Source: Azolla caroliniana
Taxonomy: Eukaryota > Polypodiophyta
DNA length: 64,000 nucleotides
NCBI GenBank assembly: GCA_043228905.1
Contig: JBHGNT010000012.1
Span: 3,410,001 to 3,474,000, forward strand
Reading direction: 5' to 3'
Below, one piece after another: positions 22,218-34,230 of this stretch. Below the pieces are notes generated by a model that worked only from the letters and a program-made list of their open reading frames with translations, ran no database searches and was not told where the DNA came from. The position numbers and the translations under genes are program-made. The number at the start of each line of letters is the position of its first letter. Position 1 is the first letter of the stretch.

Positions 22218-23464
22218 TCCACCCCCACCAAACCCGCACATCCTCCGGTATGTGCCGAGAAAGGTGAAGAGGTGAGATCTTTGGCAACGGTGATCAACCG
22301 AGTTCCTCGTCTGACTTCGTCTTCCACTTCGAGTATGCGCAATCTTTCCAACTGAACCACCGTAGCCACCCGATCCACCATATCCAGCGCTCACACCTTC
22401 TTCCCCGATCGGTTGTAGTAGATCTACCGAACGATGTCGTCGATACGACCGCTCTTCCTTCGTCCACCGCGCGTGTCCTTCGATTGGACTCCTGGTCACT
22501 CCTCACGCTCACCGTCTTCAACTGGGTATTGTAGATCGTTCGTGTCGATCTCCGATTAGGCCGGGTTTGCCCTTGTCCGGATCGGTCTCCACCGATCGCT
22601 TCTTGGCTTGGTTGGCCTTCGTCTGCATTCACATTTCCCCGGGTCGGGCTCGACCGATTGATTCTGGCTGGGTCGGCCCCCTTTTGGATCGGAATCGTCC
22701 GATCGATTTTCGCCGAATCAGGTTTCGGCCGGGTCGGCCCCGGTCGATCGGCTCCCATGTGGATCTTCCTTCGTTCAGGTCGGAATCCCGGCCGGATCGT
22801 CTTCCGGTTCAACCGGTTCTCGACTCTTCCTTCCTTCCCGCATGCAACCTCTCCATCGAACTCAACCGCAGCTTCATCCTTGGCCTCCACATCGGCCATA
22901 TCCTTCCCTCCATGTATGCTCGCCGCGAGCCATATTGTCTCCTCTTCGCCACCTCCTTTATCTTCGGTCTTATGTCGACACACGGTCTCGACTGCCGAAG
23001 TCTCCGGAACCAGTGTGAAGGAATCCCTTCGCTCATGCACTTTTACCTTGTCTTCTTCATCGCCCTTCCGGTCGTCCTCTTTTTTGTCCACACATTCCGT
23101 CTCTCCGGTCTCACGTTGGCGCACGTGCACAACCGCCGAAGTCTCTAGAATAGGTGTGGGGATATCCTTTCTTCCTCGATCTTCTTCCTCCTTGTGTTGG
23201 GCCTTTGTCTTCCCGTCACCACCTTCCGTCTCTCCGGTCTCACGTTGGCACATGGGCGCAACCGCCGAAGTCTCTGGAACAAGCGTGAAGAAAGTGTCGA
23301 CATGGCTATCCGTCGTCGACTCATCCATAGCCACCTCCGACTCGATGTCGTTTGTCATGGCTACCTCCTCAATCTCTTCAGACTCAAACACTTTTTCTCC
23401 CTCGATCATGCAAGCTTTTCTCATGCTTGCGCCGTCATCACCCGATGTTTCGTACACAATGCGT

Positions 23465-24231
23465 TGTCGTGCCTTTCGGCTCCGGATCGTTTGCGTGAGT
23501 CAGGTGGGAACCGCCGAGGTTTTGGACTAAGAGAAAGAAGAATATGAGATGAGGCTAGTAATGAATAGATTATTAGAAAGAGAGATAGAAATTTCGTGAA
23601 TCCCACGAGTGTATTGTATTCGATTAATCAATATTTAGATAAGAATATGTATTTAGATTGAAAGAAAGATATAAGAAACTTGTGAATCCCACAAGTATAG
23701 ATTATATTATTTTCGTGAATCCCACAATTATATTAATTGGTGTTTTAGGAAATATATCCAATTTCCCAAATATTTTTCACACACCTATTACATTGTGCTC
23801 CCCATCCTTATGTAGTGATGAGGGAGTCCATGCTTTTTTTTTTCTAACTATAGACTCCATGCTTTTCCTATAGATAGACTATATGCTTTATCTAAAGTGA
23901 TCATGCTTTTTCTAACTTGTGCGTTTTTTTTATCAACTATAGCGTTCATGCACGCTAGATGTGCATGTGTAGCTTTTTCTTTTAGCATGCGTTTTCTTTT
24001 AACTAAAGTTTATCCTAGGTGAACTAAGCTTTCTATGTGGAACATCTATTTTTAAACACAAATGAAATGCTAGTGTAATGGTAAGACATTACATTATTAA
24101 CATGGAGGTGCAAGGTTCGAATCTTGCCCTATGCATGTTATATAAATTTTAATATTTTCTACTATTTATTCATATTTATTAAATTGGTACTTTATAAGTT
24201 TTTCACGTAGTGTACAAAATACACTACGACA
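23465..24231 (-). mobile_element. Solo LTR of the RCGY-targeting family inside E1 gag
   Basis: 767 bp with duplication GCGT at 23461-23464 and 24232-24235. It is closely related to the LTRs of element E2 (46057). It has three GTGAATCCCAC hairpins (23597, 23680, 23715), CATGCAC..GTGCATG motifs near 23947-23970 and a plus-strand tRNA-like block at 24068-24137. Confidence 0.93.
24068..24137 (+). other. tRNA-like A/B-box module in solo LTR
   Basis: CTAGTGTAATGGTAAGACAT is A-box-like; GGTGCAAGGTTCGAATCTTG is T-arm/B-box-like. Antisense to the LTR. Confidence 0.65.
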
Positions 24232-25188
24232 GCGTGTTCCGAAACATTTATCCTCCCTCGAAGTGGCGTTCGTCATCCTCGAGTCATCGGCCTCCTCCTT
24301 CGCCGTCGTTTCTTTGTAAGACAAGAAGGTGACTTGTTTCACACCTTCTCTCTCGGTACCGTCATACCGAACCAGAGCCTTTGTATCGGCCACTTCATTA
24401 ACCCGCATTTGTTGGGAGGTCTCTTCTTCCTCGATCGCCATTCGCCTCGGTTTTGTCTCCCTTTTAAGCTTCATTTCTTTTGTTGGTGGCGCGTTGTTGC
24501 ATCTCGTCCCTCTTCGATCGTCCCTCATGGGCCGTCTTGTTGTCGCCGATATTCTCGCTTGCCCCTTATCGTGTAGTCGGCATACACTTTCCACTTTGCT
24601 CCAATCCTCGATGAGGCCATTTGCACCATCATCTTCTTCGAGTTTGAGACCGATCGCCATCCTTTCCATTCGATTGATTGACTTCACGAACATAAGGACC
24701 TTATCGACCCCCACCAATCTTTGTTCCCGCTCCGACAATTGAGAAAAATGATGCTCGAAGTCTACGAATGCTTGTGTCGCACCTTGGTGGGTCTTCGCTG
24801 ATGTCACCCATTGGTCGAAGTTGCGTCGATCTTGTCCCTTTAGTCTCTCATAGTCATATTCCTCCAATAGAGCCTTCTCGAAAGTTGCCCACGAATCATG
24901 AGCTTCTAGAAGCTCTTTTACATCTTTGAAGATCGGTTGAGACACCACCCGACAAAAGTACTCTAGCCTCATAGCTTTGTCCACACCTCTTGAATCCATC
25001 TCCGCATTGTAGACTTTTAGGAAACTTTGGACTTCGGCACCGTTGAAATAGCTCATTCGTTCGACTACCTTGTCGACGGCTTGTTGGGCTTCATTTCTTC
25101 TTTTCCCTTCTCTCAGAAACTCCATCATCCTTTTTGACATTGCTTCCATGAGATATTCGCCATCCATCTTCGTCCTCCCCTGTTGCTC

Positions 25189-25206
25189 TTCACGTCGGGT
25201 TCACCA
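25189..25206 (-). other. E1 primer binding site, tRNA-Trp type
   Basis: The minus strand reads TGGTGAACCCGACGTGAA, complementary to the 3' end of plant tRNA-Trp as I know it, five bases inside the 5' LTR. Confidence 0.85.
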
Positions 25207-25211
25207 AATGA

Positions 25212-25855
25212 TGTCGCGAAGATTCGCGCATGCGTGTGCTACTCGAGCGACCACTGGGGTCTTGGACTGGGGAGGATGTTCGCGGAATTATCGAAGAGAT
25301 GACGATCAATGTAAGATTAGATGAAATTGGTTTACTTGAGAAGAAGAAAAATTGTACACTTGAGAAGTAGAAAAATATGAAGAAGATAAAGACAAATATT
25401 ATATTGATGATAATGGTGTTGGTGATATCACATATTGAGCCCCCCTTACACAAGCCCAACTAGAGGCTTTTATAGGTCTTTCCATGCTCGTGACATGCAC
25501 AAAACCATGGGCTAAAACCATGGTTTTGTGCACACGGTTTTGCTTATGTCATGCACAAACCATGGGTTTAAAACCATGGTTTTGTGCACATGGTTTTCTA
25601 TGATTGTTTCGTCTATAATTTGTATATGAAAAGGAAATACATAACATCTACACTATATGATAGTTGTCCTAGTGGTAAGGCAATTATCTTGTATCTTAGA
25701 GGTGCAAGGTTCAAACCTTGCTTGCACCCCTCTGTATGAACTCAAGTGCCACTAGGCCTTAGGAGGCTTATTTGCTAAGTGTATGTGCAATGTTGCACAT
25801 CCTTGGTTTATTCGTCTCACTCGGTTTCACACCGTAGCCGAAAATTGTCACGACA
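25212..25855 (-). repeat. 5' LTR of E1
   Basis: 644 bp, almost identical to 21574-22217. The G/A differences I saw are in the CGCGC(G/A)TGCG and TATG(G/A)TTG contexts. Confidence 0.93.
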
Positions 25856-26217
25856 ACGTCGTGCTTCCACCATTGGAGGTTCCTTCCAGCAAATCGAGGC
25901 AGCATATCACACTGAATCAACGCTCGCGCCACCATTGGAGGTTCCTTCCATCCATTTTTTTATTTTCAGGACTAAAATTTTTCATTTCTTCATTTTTCAG
26001 TACTAAATTTTTAGATTTTACAATTGTCAAATTTGTACGTCGTGCTTCCACCATTGGAGGTTCCTTCCAACAAATCGAGGCAGCATATCACACTGAATCA
26101 ACGCTCCCGCCACCATTGCAGGTTCAGTCCATCCATTTTTTTATTTTCAGGACTAAAATTTTTCATTTCTTCATTTTTCAGTACTAAATTTTTAGATTTT
26201 ACAATTGTCATATTTGA
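25856..26217. repeat. 181 bp tandem repeats in the TIR transposon
   Basis: Two copies starting ACGTCGTGCTTCCACC at 25856 and 26037, and a third interrupted copy at about 21385-21573. Each contains CCACCATTGGAGGTTCC twice and CAGTACTAAATTTTTAG (CAATACTAA in the first). E1 inserted at an ACGT at a repeat boundary. Confidence 0.92.
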
Positions 26218-26363
26218 TCCGTGATTCTAATGTTCGAAACGAATTATTTCTCACTTTGCAGGCCACATTTAAAAACATTTGGCTGTGTTTTCTTAGTGTA
26301 GTCTATATAACATTAACTACTCTCGCCGGATAGTTAATTTTTTTGGATAAATCTAGTGACCAA

Positions 26364-29300
26364 ATGGGGGTCCCCAACGAGAGTGAGTTGTCAAGTAACT
26401 CATGTATATCTGAAAGGACCAAGAGACGGGTGGTTCTTCACATAGTCCGTTATTTGGTAGAAATAACGAAGAGATTTAGTGAAGAGGATCGTAGGGATAT
26501 TATATGTAGAGTGTTACACCATCAACATTTGAATGAAGACATGGAGAGAATAAAATTTAGGGACCAATGTGTTTCAGAAGAGATTGTAGAGTCTATGAAG
26601 TCATCCCTAGACTTAGTGAAAGGTGTAGAGAGCATAAACAAACTTGCTGCAAAGAGGGCAGCCCTACACATGGTTGTGAACGGTGGGAGAGAAAAAAAAT
26701 ATAGTGATACTAAAGTTGCCTTAGCCCTGGGTATTCAAAGAAGGAACTTGAGGAAACATCACCGAAATATACACTCAAGCCAATTCAAGTGGCTGGGGTT
26801 GGGACATAGACGACGATGTGATGCCTTATCTCAAGAGATTATTGAGAAAGTGGATTCATTTTGGGCCAAAAATACGCGTGTCTCACCAAATAAGAAGGAC
26901 ATGTGTAGACAACGAATAAGTTAGGGTAAGTACCAGATTCACCCTAGACACTTCTTGGAGATGACAGAGGTATTCCATTTTTTTATATCAATTCACATTC
27001 CATAAATTTGTGTTTTGACCAAGTGTATATTAATGTTTGCTATATATATTGGTTGATGTAGGCTGAATTGTACATGAACTTTAAAGACCAACATCCAAGC
27101 TTGACTGTTGGATTCTTCAAGTTCCAAGGTTTGAAACCATTTTATGTTAGAAAATTAAATGAGAGGAATACATGTTGTTGTGTGTACCGCGTGAAGATGG
27201 ACATGTTAAGGCTAGGAGTGAATGCCATGCGTATTGATTCTAAGGGTATACACGGGGAATTATGTGTCTGCACTTGTGAGGTTTGTAGACCAAATGGGGA
27301 GGATAATAGGTGTAATGCACGAAACATGACTTATGCATCCATTTCTGAGCTATGGAGGTCTTGTGTTTGTGAAAAAGAACTATCATGTGAGTGGCATCGT
27401 CGTACATGTCTATTAAGAACATGTAAGGTTTGTCCGCTACCATTATTTTGTAGGCAGGAGCTTGATTTGGGAAACAATCATATTGTGAAATGGAAATATT
27501 TAGAGTATGTGACTAAAAATATTGGCAAGGGACTTGTAACTAAGCGTATCAAGGAAGTATATAAGGAGACATGTGCTGCTACCCTTGTCTCAGAATTTAA
27601 GAAACAACTTCGGGAGTTCATTCCACATAACTTCCGGATTTATTGGCAAAATTCATAGTTCAAGGAATGTATTAATAACTTACCAACGGGCGTCATCGTA
27701 TTTGTTATTGACTTTGTAGAAAACTATACATTTGAAGTTCAAAATGAGGTTCAATCAATGCATTGGTACAATGATCAATGTACAATACTTGTACATATTT
27801 GCTATTGGAGGCAAGACGGTGAGTTACATAAGAAATCAATATTTTACATTTCAGATGATAAGAAGCATGATACACTATTTGTTCAAGATTGTTTTAAGCT
27901 TCACCATACAGATTTATTGTCTCTAGGGTTAACCTTTAACCGTCATTGGGTTTGGTCTGATGGTGTTGCCTCGCAGTTTAAGGCGGCACGATCGTTCTAC
28001 TTTATCGCCAGGTAATTTTTAATCCATATGTTTAGTACTTATCATGCAATGTGTAAGGAAGTAATTCTTGTGTTAGTGCATGCATACTAATTATGTTTGT
28101 AACTATTCACACACAGTACTATTCACATGGATGCATACTAATTCTGTTTGTAACTATTCGAACATAGCACTATTCACATGGATGCATGCATACTAATTTT
28201 GTTTGTAACTAACTTAACTGTTCTTGATTGATCAAATAGTACTATCCTGTCACGTGAATCTGTGTTTATTATCTTTTAATCCATGTGAAGTGTTCTCCAT
28301 AGACAAAGTGTACTATGTTGTGTGTTGTATCTTTACTAAATCAGTATTTACTGAACAATGTAAAGTACTCGTATTGTACTCTATAGTATTGTCCGTCCTT
28401 AAGAGAATTGTACTAATTATCTTTAATCCATGTGAAGTGTTCTCCATAGACACATTGTACTATGTTGTGTGTTGTATCTGTACTAAATCAGTATTTACAG
28501 AAGGATATAAAGTACTCGTCTTGTTCTCATAGTAGTATCCGTCCTTAAGAGAATTGTGCTAATTATCTATTAATCCATGTGAAGTGTTCTCCATAGACAC
28601 ATTGTACTATGTTGTGTGTTGTATCTGTACTAAACTCTTAACCACCCTCGAACAATGACCAAGACATAGCCAAACTACCAAAAATGTGCCATACTGATGG
28701 GTATTAGGATGATGTCTTGTACTCATAGTATTGTCTTATATTGAAGAGTTCGTACTACTTATCTATTAATCCATGTTGAGTGTTCTCCATGAACACACTG
28801 TATTGTACTATGTGTTGTATCTATACTAAATCAGTGTTTATTGGGGGATGTAAAGTACATGTGTTGTAGTACTAATTATCTTCTAAGGAGGGTTGTGTTC
28901 TCCGTGGACACATTGTACTATATTGTGTATAGTATCTGTACTAAATCAGTATTAATGAATGTAAAGTACTCGTCGTCAGCAACATAGTACTATCTGATAT
29001 TGAAGAGTTTGTACTATTTATCTATTAATTCATGTAGAGTGCTCTCCAGGAATTCATTGTACTATGCTTTGTGTTGTATCCATACTAAAATAGTATTAAT
29101 GGATGCCAAGTTCACATGGTTGACAACATAGTACTATTTATCTTTTAATAAGTGTAGAGTGTTCTCAATGGATACGTTTTGCTATTTGTATTTGTACTAA
29201 ATCAGTATTAATGGATGTGTAGTACTCTCGATTGACAACATAGTACTAATTTTGTTGGAAACCTGAGATACAAAACCAGGTATTTCTCCTTATTCAACAT

Positions 29301-30180
29301 TCATATGCAATGGAACTACTTCGGGTCTGGACATAGAAAAGGAGAGCATGATGGCGCGGGGGTTGTGATCAAACGTGCCCTTACAAGTGAGCAGTTGGAT
29401 AATAATGGTGCTAAGTTACAAAATGCACATGATGTTGTGCAGTGGCTAACATGGAAGATGTCAAATGATGGTAAGAACAGATTATTTGTTGAAGTTCGCG
29501 CTGATGAGGTTGATAGAACTAAATCATATGGTTGTAAAACCGTGAAAGGCACACGCAGCACCCATTGTGTATTAGGGTTTAGCCGCAAGGACACAACACA
29601 ATTGTTACTCCGTACTTTATCATGCTTTTGTTCCATGTGTATAGATGAAGCTTGGGATAAATGCATCAACCTATCAATCGTCGAGCCCTGGAAGCTGTAG
29701 AAGCTTGAGCCTGAACGACAAGATGATATTTAAGAGGATGTGCATTCAAACGATATTGTATACTACAACCAACATCAAGACTTGGCAATTTTATTGGAAG
29801 TTGGAGATCATTTTGCAGTGCTCAAATCTCCTCAGAATGAAGATTTAGAAGACTACTACATTGTGGTGTGCAAGCAAGGCAAGACATTTTTGAAAGAAGT
29901 GGTGAGGGATGGCTGGGGCAACAATTTCAACCTTGGTGAGTCTATCGTGTATGGAAACTATTATGCAAAGTTGCCGCAGTGCAAGAACACATATGCATTA
30001 CTAAAAGAAGCACCGATCGCAATAATCTACGTTGATGCCATTCTTGCGATCAAATTCAATATGACTCAAGCAAAGCACAAGGTTAAGGGATACAACACTG
30101 TCTACAAGGTCCCCCAAGAGGTTCATGAGAACATATATGACTCACCATTGCATTCAACTTTGCCTTTCTTGCCCTTTCCA
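26364..30180 (+). pseudogene. Transposase-like gene of the TIR transposon, spliced, with stops
   Basis: Proposed exons 26364-26970, 27062-28011 and 29280 to about 30180, with GT/AG edges (27061/27062; 28011/28012; 29279/29280). The middle exon reads DFVENYTFEVQNEVQS near 27710, YISDDKKHD, and WSDGVASQFK near 27950. The last exon reads YFGSGHRKGEHDGAGVVIKR, VKGTRSTHCV and LSCFCSMC. I know this combination (DFxENY, SDGxxxQ, GxxHGKGxxDGxGG, GTRxxH, CFCxxC) from unnamed transposon-like proteins of animals and plants; the acidic residues suggest a DDE-type catalytic core (inference). In-frame stops near 26922, 27656, 29698 and 29731 make it a pseudogene. The 1.27 kb second intron is filled with GTAC-rich repeats. 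Confidence 0.7.
28012..29279. repeat. GTACTA-rich repeats in the second intron
   Basis: Irregular copies of a unit of 100-160 bp containing TTAATCCATGTGAAGTGTTC, TCCATAGACACATTGTACTA and TGTGTTGTATCTGTACTAAA. AGTACT or GTACTA occurs very often. Confidence 0.8.
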
Positions 30181-30307
30181 TACAACATTCTTGCAGCATT
30201 CCTCTTCTTAGTTGGCTCTATTTCTAAAGAAATTAGGCATTCAACACTTTCTCAAATGAGAATTAAGATATGTTGGCAAAATTTGTGTTACCTGGATTGT
30301 TTTGATG

Positions 30308-33090
30308 TTAACCGGAGCTTGGGGAATTTGTTTGTAGCAGCATATGTTCCACTACTCCAATGGCCCTTCTCATACATTCATCTTCATCATAAAACTCATA
30401 GGTTATTGGTAATGATGGTCCCTGAACCTTGGAATGTTCAGTAGATACCGAGGGTTTAGGCACAGGGGCCGGTTGTTCCATTACCTTCCCTGGCGTGGAG
30501 TTGCTTGACACTACAACATTCATTGCAAGAAACCAAAAAACCTTCAAGGTTAGTACCGTGATATAAAATATATAATGTAGGTCACAAGAGCTGCATTACT
30601 AATTCATTAAGCTACACCTAGTTCCCATATTACACAACTAGTACTAATCGTGAACAATGTACTACTCACTTAGTTTCCAATTTACACAAGTAGTATTAAT
30701 CATGAACAATGTACTACTAACTTAGTCAAATTACACAAGGAGTACTAATCATGAACAATGTACTAATCATGAACAATATACTATTCACTTAGTTCCTAAA
30801 TTATTGAACTAGTACTAATAAGGAACAGAAGTAGTACTAATAATGAACAATGTACTGCTCACTTAGTTCCCAATTTACAGAAGTAGTACTAATCATGCAC
30901 AATGCACTACTCACTTAGTTCCCAAATTACACAAGGAGTACTAATCCTGAACAATGTACTACTCACTTAGTTCCCAGATTACAAAACTAGTACTAATCAT
31001 GAGCAATGTACTACTCACTTAGTTCCCTATTTACAAAACTAGTACTAATCATGAACAATGTACTACTCGCTAAGTACTAATCGTTAACAATGTACAAGTA
31101 TAGTGTGTACTAACACTAGTACTAGGCACGTTGTAATATAGATTGGACTAACATCTGATCCAACAAATGTAGATTGGATTTTAGTGATGTCGTGGTATTT
31201 TGCACACAAGTAATACTAAACGTGATATGTGTTCTACACACCTAATTACATAACTTGTACTAATTACACCAACAGTATTAATCTTGAACAGTATTAGTAC
31301 TAAATGTGATATGTGTTGGACACACCTCATTTCCAAATTACACAAACTGTACTAATATTCAGCAATTTACTATACACCTTGTTCCCAAATTACATAACTA
31401 GTACTAATTCCCAAGTTACACAAACAATACTAACAGTCAATAGTGTACTACAAGTATAATGTCTACTAAACTAGTACTAGGCAAGTTGCAATATAGATTG
31501 GACGATGATGTACCTGGTTCCCTTTTAGTACTAATTCTGGAAAATATCCCTTCAACTACACATACCAATTATATATTAAGAGTACTGCCAATACTAACCC
31601 ACATAATTAGGGTTCCACATATTAGTTGTTAGAGATACACTAATACTAATCCATTGTTCTCCTAAATTTGAAGTATGAATTGTGGCGTACACTAGTTCTA
31701 ATCCAAATGTAAATTGACATCATATAATACAAACAATAGAATAGTAGAGCCACATACCGTACAGGTGTACTTTTAAACCCCAAGCATAGTACCACTCAAC
31801 CGCAATTGTAGTTTTACAATCCATACATGTATTCTCTTTCTCAAAATGATACTTAGCACATAGCACATGATATGTATGCAAGCACGGTGTAATCACAACA
31901 TCCATAGCCTCCAGCTTGAATCCGAGGCCACAAAATATACACCTGGCAGATTGCAAACACAAGTTATAATATATTAGCTAATATGATATTTATACCACAT
32001 AAGTAGAAATAAATAACTTTTAAAACCAATACCGTGATATAGCTATACTAGTAATGGTACTTTCCATACCACTTGGGTGCTCAATTACAAATGGACACAA
32101 AGTTTCAAAACCTTTTTGTTTTAAATCCTGCATCAAGCACGCACGGTTCTCGGAATGCAACTTTAAAGCTGACAACTTATTATCTATTTCGGAATGTGCA
32201 TTCCTGCAAGTATCAAGGTCTCTCATCTGTGAACCTAATTGAGTGCCCATATTGTTTAGCTCTTTCTTCAACTCCTATTTCAACACCTCACTTTCTGAAT
32301 TTTGGATTGTCGATGCAATCCATTCATATGTAGTCTTTAATGAAGAGAATTTCTTTTCTGCCTGTATCTCAGCTGATTTAACTGCTTCCAAATCAGCAAG
32401 TAGTGCTTGTATTCTTGAGCTCATAGATGTTATGCAACTGGCCATCATCTGTTCATTCTTTTCAGTCATTGTGGCCCGTACCTTTGCAGATTGAACTTGG
32501 TGGACAGGTGTTGTAGCCGAAATATCCACATGAGAGGTTCCCGATGACTTCAAGCAAGTGTTGGTACTGGAGGGCCCTTTATAATGTTCTGTCCGGTGCT
32601 GATTAAAATCTTCCCAATCTACGTCGATGCCACCCTGAACTTCACATGCAAATGCACGTGCAAAAACAGTACCCACCTCATTGTTACAGATTTGATTTGT
32701 ATCATAAACATGTTCATATCTCGTCTTCAATAAGTTCACATATTCCCTCTTCAATCCACTTATGGGGAATCCTCGCCTTGTATCGGGATGTGCTGACCCC
32801 CAGGTTTTTATCAACCACTCTCTCAGCTCAGGATAAACTTCAGGTCGTGCTCGAAGGAAATAACTCCATCCGAGAGGTGTGTCTCGAATGATGGAGTGGT
32901 ACATCTTCTTTCTCTGTGTTGATGAATTCATCACCCTTTCTCTTGTGGGTGTCTTCTTGATTTCTTTGAGAGGTGTCCTTTTTCCTTCCTTCACTGGTGT
33001 CTTCACTTTCTCTTTCATCAATGTCTTCTTTATGGGTGTCCTTCTCGTCATTGTCCTAGTCATCACTATTCTCGTTGAATGAATATGCAT
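30308..33090 (-). pseudogene. RING-H2 and coiled-coil protein gene of the TIR transposon
   Basis: Exon 1 (33090 to about 32032) has a basic N-terminus with KKTPxKE-like repeats, an unrecognised globular region (GWSYFLRARPEVYPELREWL, NEVGTVFARAFACEV) and a Lys/Glu/Leu-rich segment likely to form a coiled coil, with one TAG stop near 32272. Exon 2 (about 31944-31760) reads CIFCGLGFKLEAMDVVITPC, then LHTYHVLC and CMDC, a RING-H2 spacing (C-x2-C, C-x-H-x2-H-x2-C, C-x2-C). A possible last exon covers 30548-30308. RING-H2 domains usually act in ubiquitin ligases; a role in transposition is inference. It converges on the transposase gene. Confidence 0.55.
30550..31700. repeat. AGTACTAAT / GTACTACTCACTTAG repeat array
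   Basis: More than ten irregular copies of a unit of 50-70 bp with ACTAGTACTAATCATGAAC, AATGTACTACTCACTTAGTT and CCCAAATTACACAA. It lies in the proposed last intron of the RING gene. Confidence 0.85.
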
Positions 33091-33099
33091 GTACTAGAA

Positions 33100-34217
33100 T
33101 AAAACTCATCAAATTACCATCAACACATAGCAAATCATCACATTGCATGTACAAGCCATGTCAAACACACAAAAACCCTAAATAGTCGGAAGAAAACTCA
33201 TTCATGTCTAACACATACAAATTAAAAACAGACAGACAGGAAACACGGAGAAAACAAAAACATAGCAACTCATCATAGCCAACTCCATCTAAGTTGCATG
33301 TACAAACCATGTCAAACACACAACCACCCTAAACAGTCGAAAGAAAACTCATCCATGTCAAACACATACAAATTAAAAACAGACAGACATGAAACACAGA
33401 GAAAATGAAAACATACCAGTTGGGCATGCAACACATAGAATATGAATAATCAAAACCTAAAAATGCCCATACACATACAAATTAAAAACAGACAGACAGG
33501 AAACACAGAGAAAACGATAACATACTAGTTGGAGGCAGATGGAGCCAAGGTCGAAGGCAGAGGTACCACACCTTCGGAGCACACCAAGCCTTCAAAATCA
33601 CCTATATGCAAGAGGTTGTTGATGAGGCTGCTGCAGAGGAGACAAACGAGCATACACAAGGAAAGAAAATCAACAACAAGAACATCAATCTGGGGAAACA
33701 GAAATCTCTGCATATACAGAGACAGAGATCGAACCTGGCACAGAGGGGAACACAACAACAACTACACGGGGAAACAAAGAATCGAAGGTGGAGTGAGAGA
33801 GAGAAACAGAAAGAAAGAAAGAAATAGAGATTCAAATGTGGAGTGAGAGAGAGAAAGAGAGAGATAGGTAATAGATATGTGTCATCTTTCTAACTTTCTG
33901 CCTCTGTCTGTCTGTCAACTTCGAGACAGAAGAGAGAGAGAGAGACTGAGACTAAGACTGACCAACTATCACATTCCAAACCTTCTCCAGGTGTGCTTTC
34001 ATACAACTCTACCTAGGAGAATGAAGTTACAATTAATGTATTAAATACGGCCTTAGGACATTTCGAGTGTCACGTATATTATCTTTGTACATTCCAGTGT
34101 GACATAATGAATTTGTTATTTGAAATTGAACACCATTCAATAGATGATAATTGTTTTATTTTCAATTTTTAATGTTTATTTTCTTCCTTGATTTAGTACT
34201 AAATTTTTGGCCAAAAG
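33100..34217. other. Right subterminal region of the TIR transposon
   Basis: Three copies of a unit with CACATACAAATTAAAAACAG and ACAGACAGGAAACAC (33200-33520), then GA-rich tracts (33760-33960), then AT-rich sequence. It probably holds the promoter of the RING gene. No other gene seen. Confidence 0.55.
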
Positions 34218-34230
34218 TTGGTACACCGTA
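34218..34230 (-). repeat. Right terminal inverted repeat
   Basis: Exact reverse complement of the left repeat. Just inside it is TTTAGTACTAAA, and AGTACT also recurs inside the left end. Confidence 0.75.

Larger units (their letters stand above)
22294..25167 (-). pseudogene. E1 Gag-like protein, split by a solo LTR
   Basis: From ATG at 25167 it reads a gypsy-type Gag (DYERLKGQDRRNFDQWV, DFEHHFSQLSEREQRLVG, DKVLMFVKSINRMERM). It is interrupted at 24231 by the solo LTR and resumes at 23460 in the same frame once the LTR and one GCGT are removed (CFGTR then IVYETSG). The C-terminal half has three copies of a PETSAV..QRETGETEG repeat, a basic Pro/Arg region and a Trp-rich end WIWWIGWLRWFSWKD near 22340-22385. 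No zinc knuckle seen. About 690 residues without the insertion. Confidence 0.85.
21574..25855 (-). mobile_element. Gag-only LTR element E1 (TR-GAG-like), RCGY-targeting family
   Basis: LTRs 21574-22217 and 25212-25855 (644 bp each; I saw two differences), duplication ACGT at 21570-21573 and 25856-25859, tRNA-Trp primer site, and a polypurine tract (TCCACCCCCACC on the plus strand at 22218-22229). The interior encodes one Gag-like frame and no protease, RT or integrase. A solo LTR (23465-24231) splits that frame. It inserted in the 181 bp tandem repeats of the TIR transposon. Confidence 0.93.
20773..34230. mobile_element. TIR DNA transposon with two gene remnants, nested in gypsy protease
   Basis: Perfect 13 bp terminal inverted repeats TACGGTGTACCAA (20773-20785) and its complement (34218-34230), flanked by GCACGC (20767-20772) and GCATGC (34231-34236), a 6 bp duplication with one change. 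Gypsy protease sequence lies on both sides. Without the nested 4.3 kb LTR element it is about 9.2 kb. It holds a plus-strand transposase-like pseudogene (26364-30180) and a minus-strand RING/coiled-coil gene (30308-33090). I could not assign a superfamily. Confidence 0.75.

Noticed and set aside
22567-23530. Plus-strand frames of 193 and 290 codons
   Set aside because: Antisense shadows of the E1 Gag frame, whose arginine/acid-rich codons leave the other strand open.
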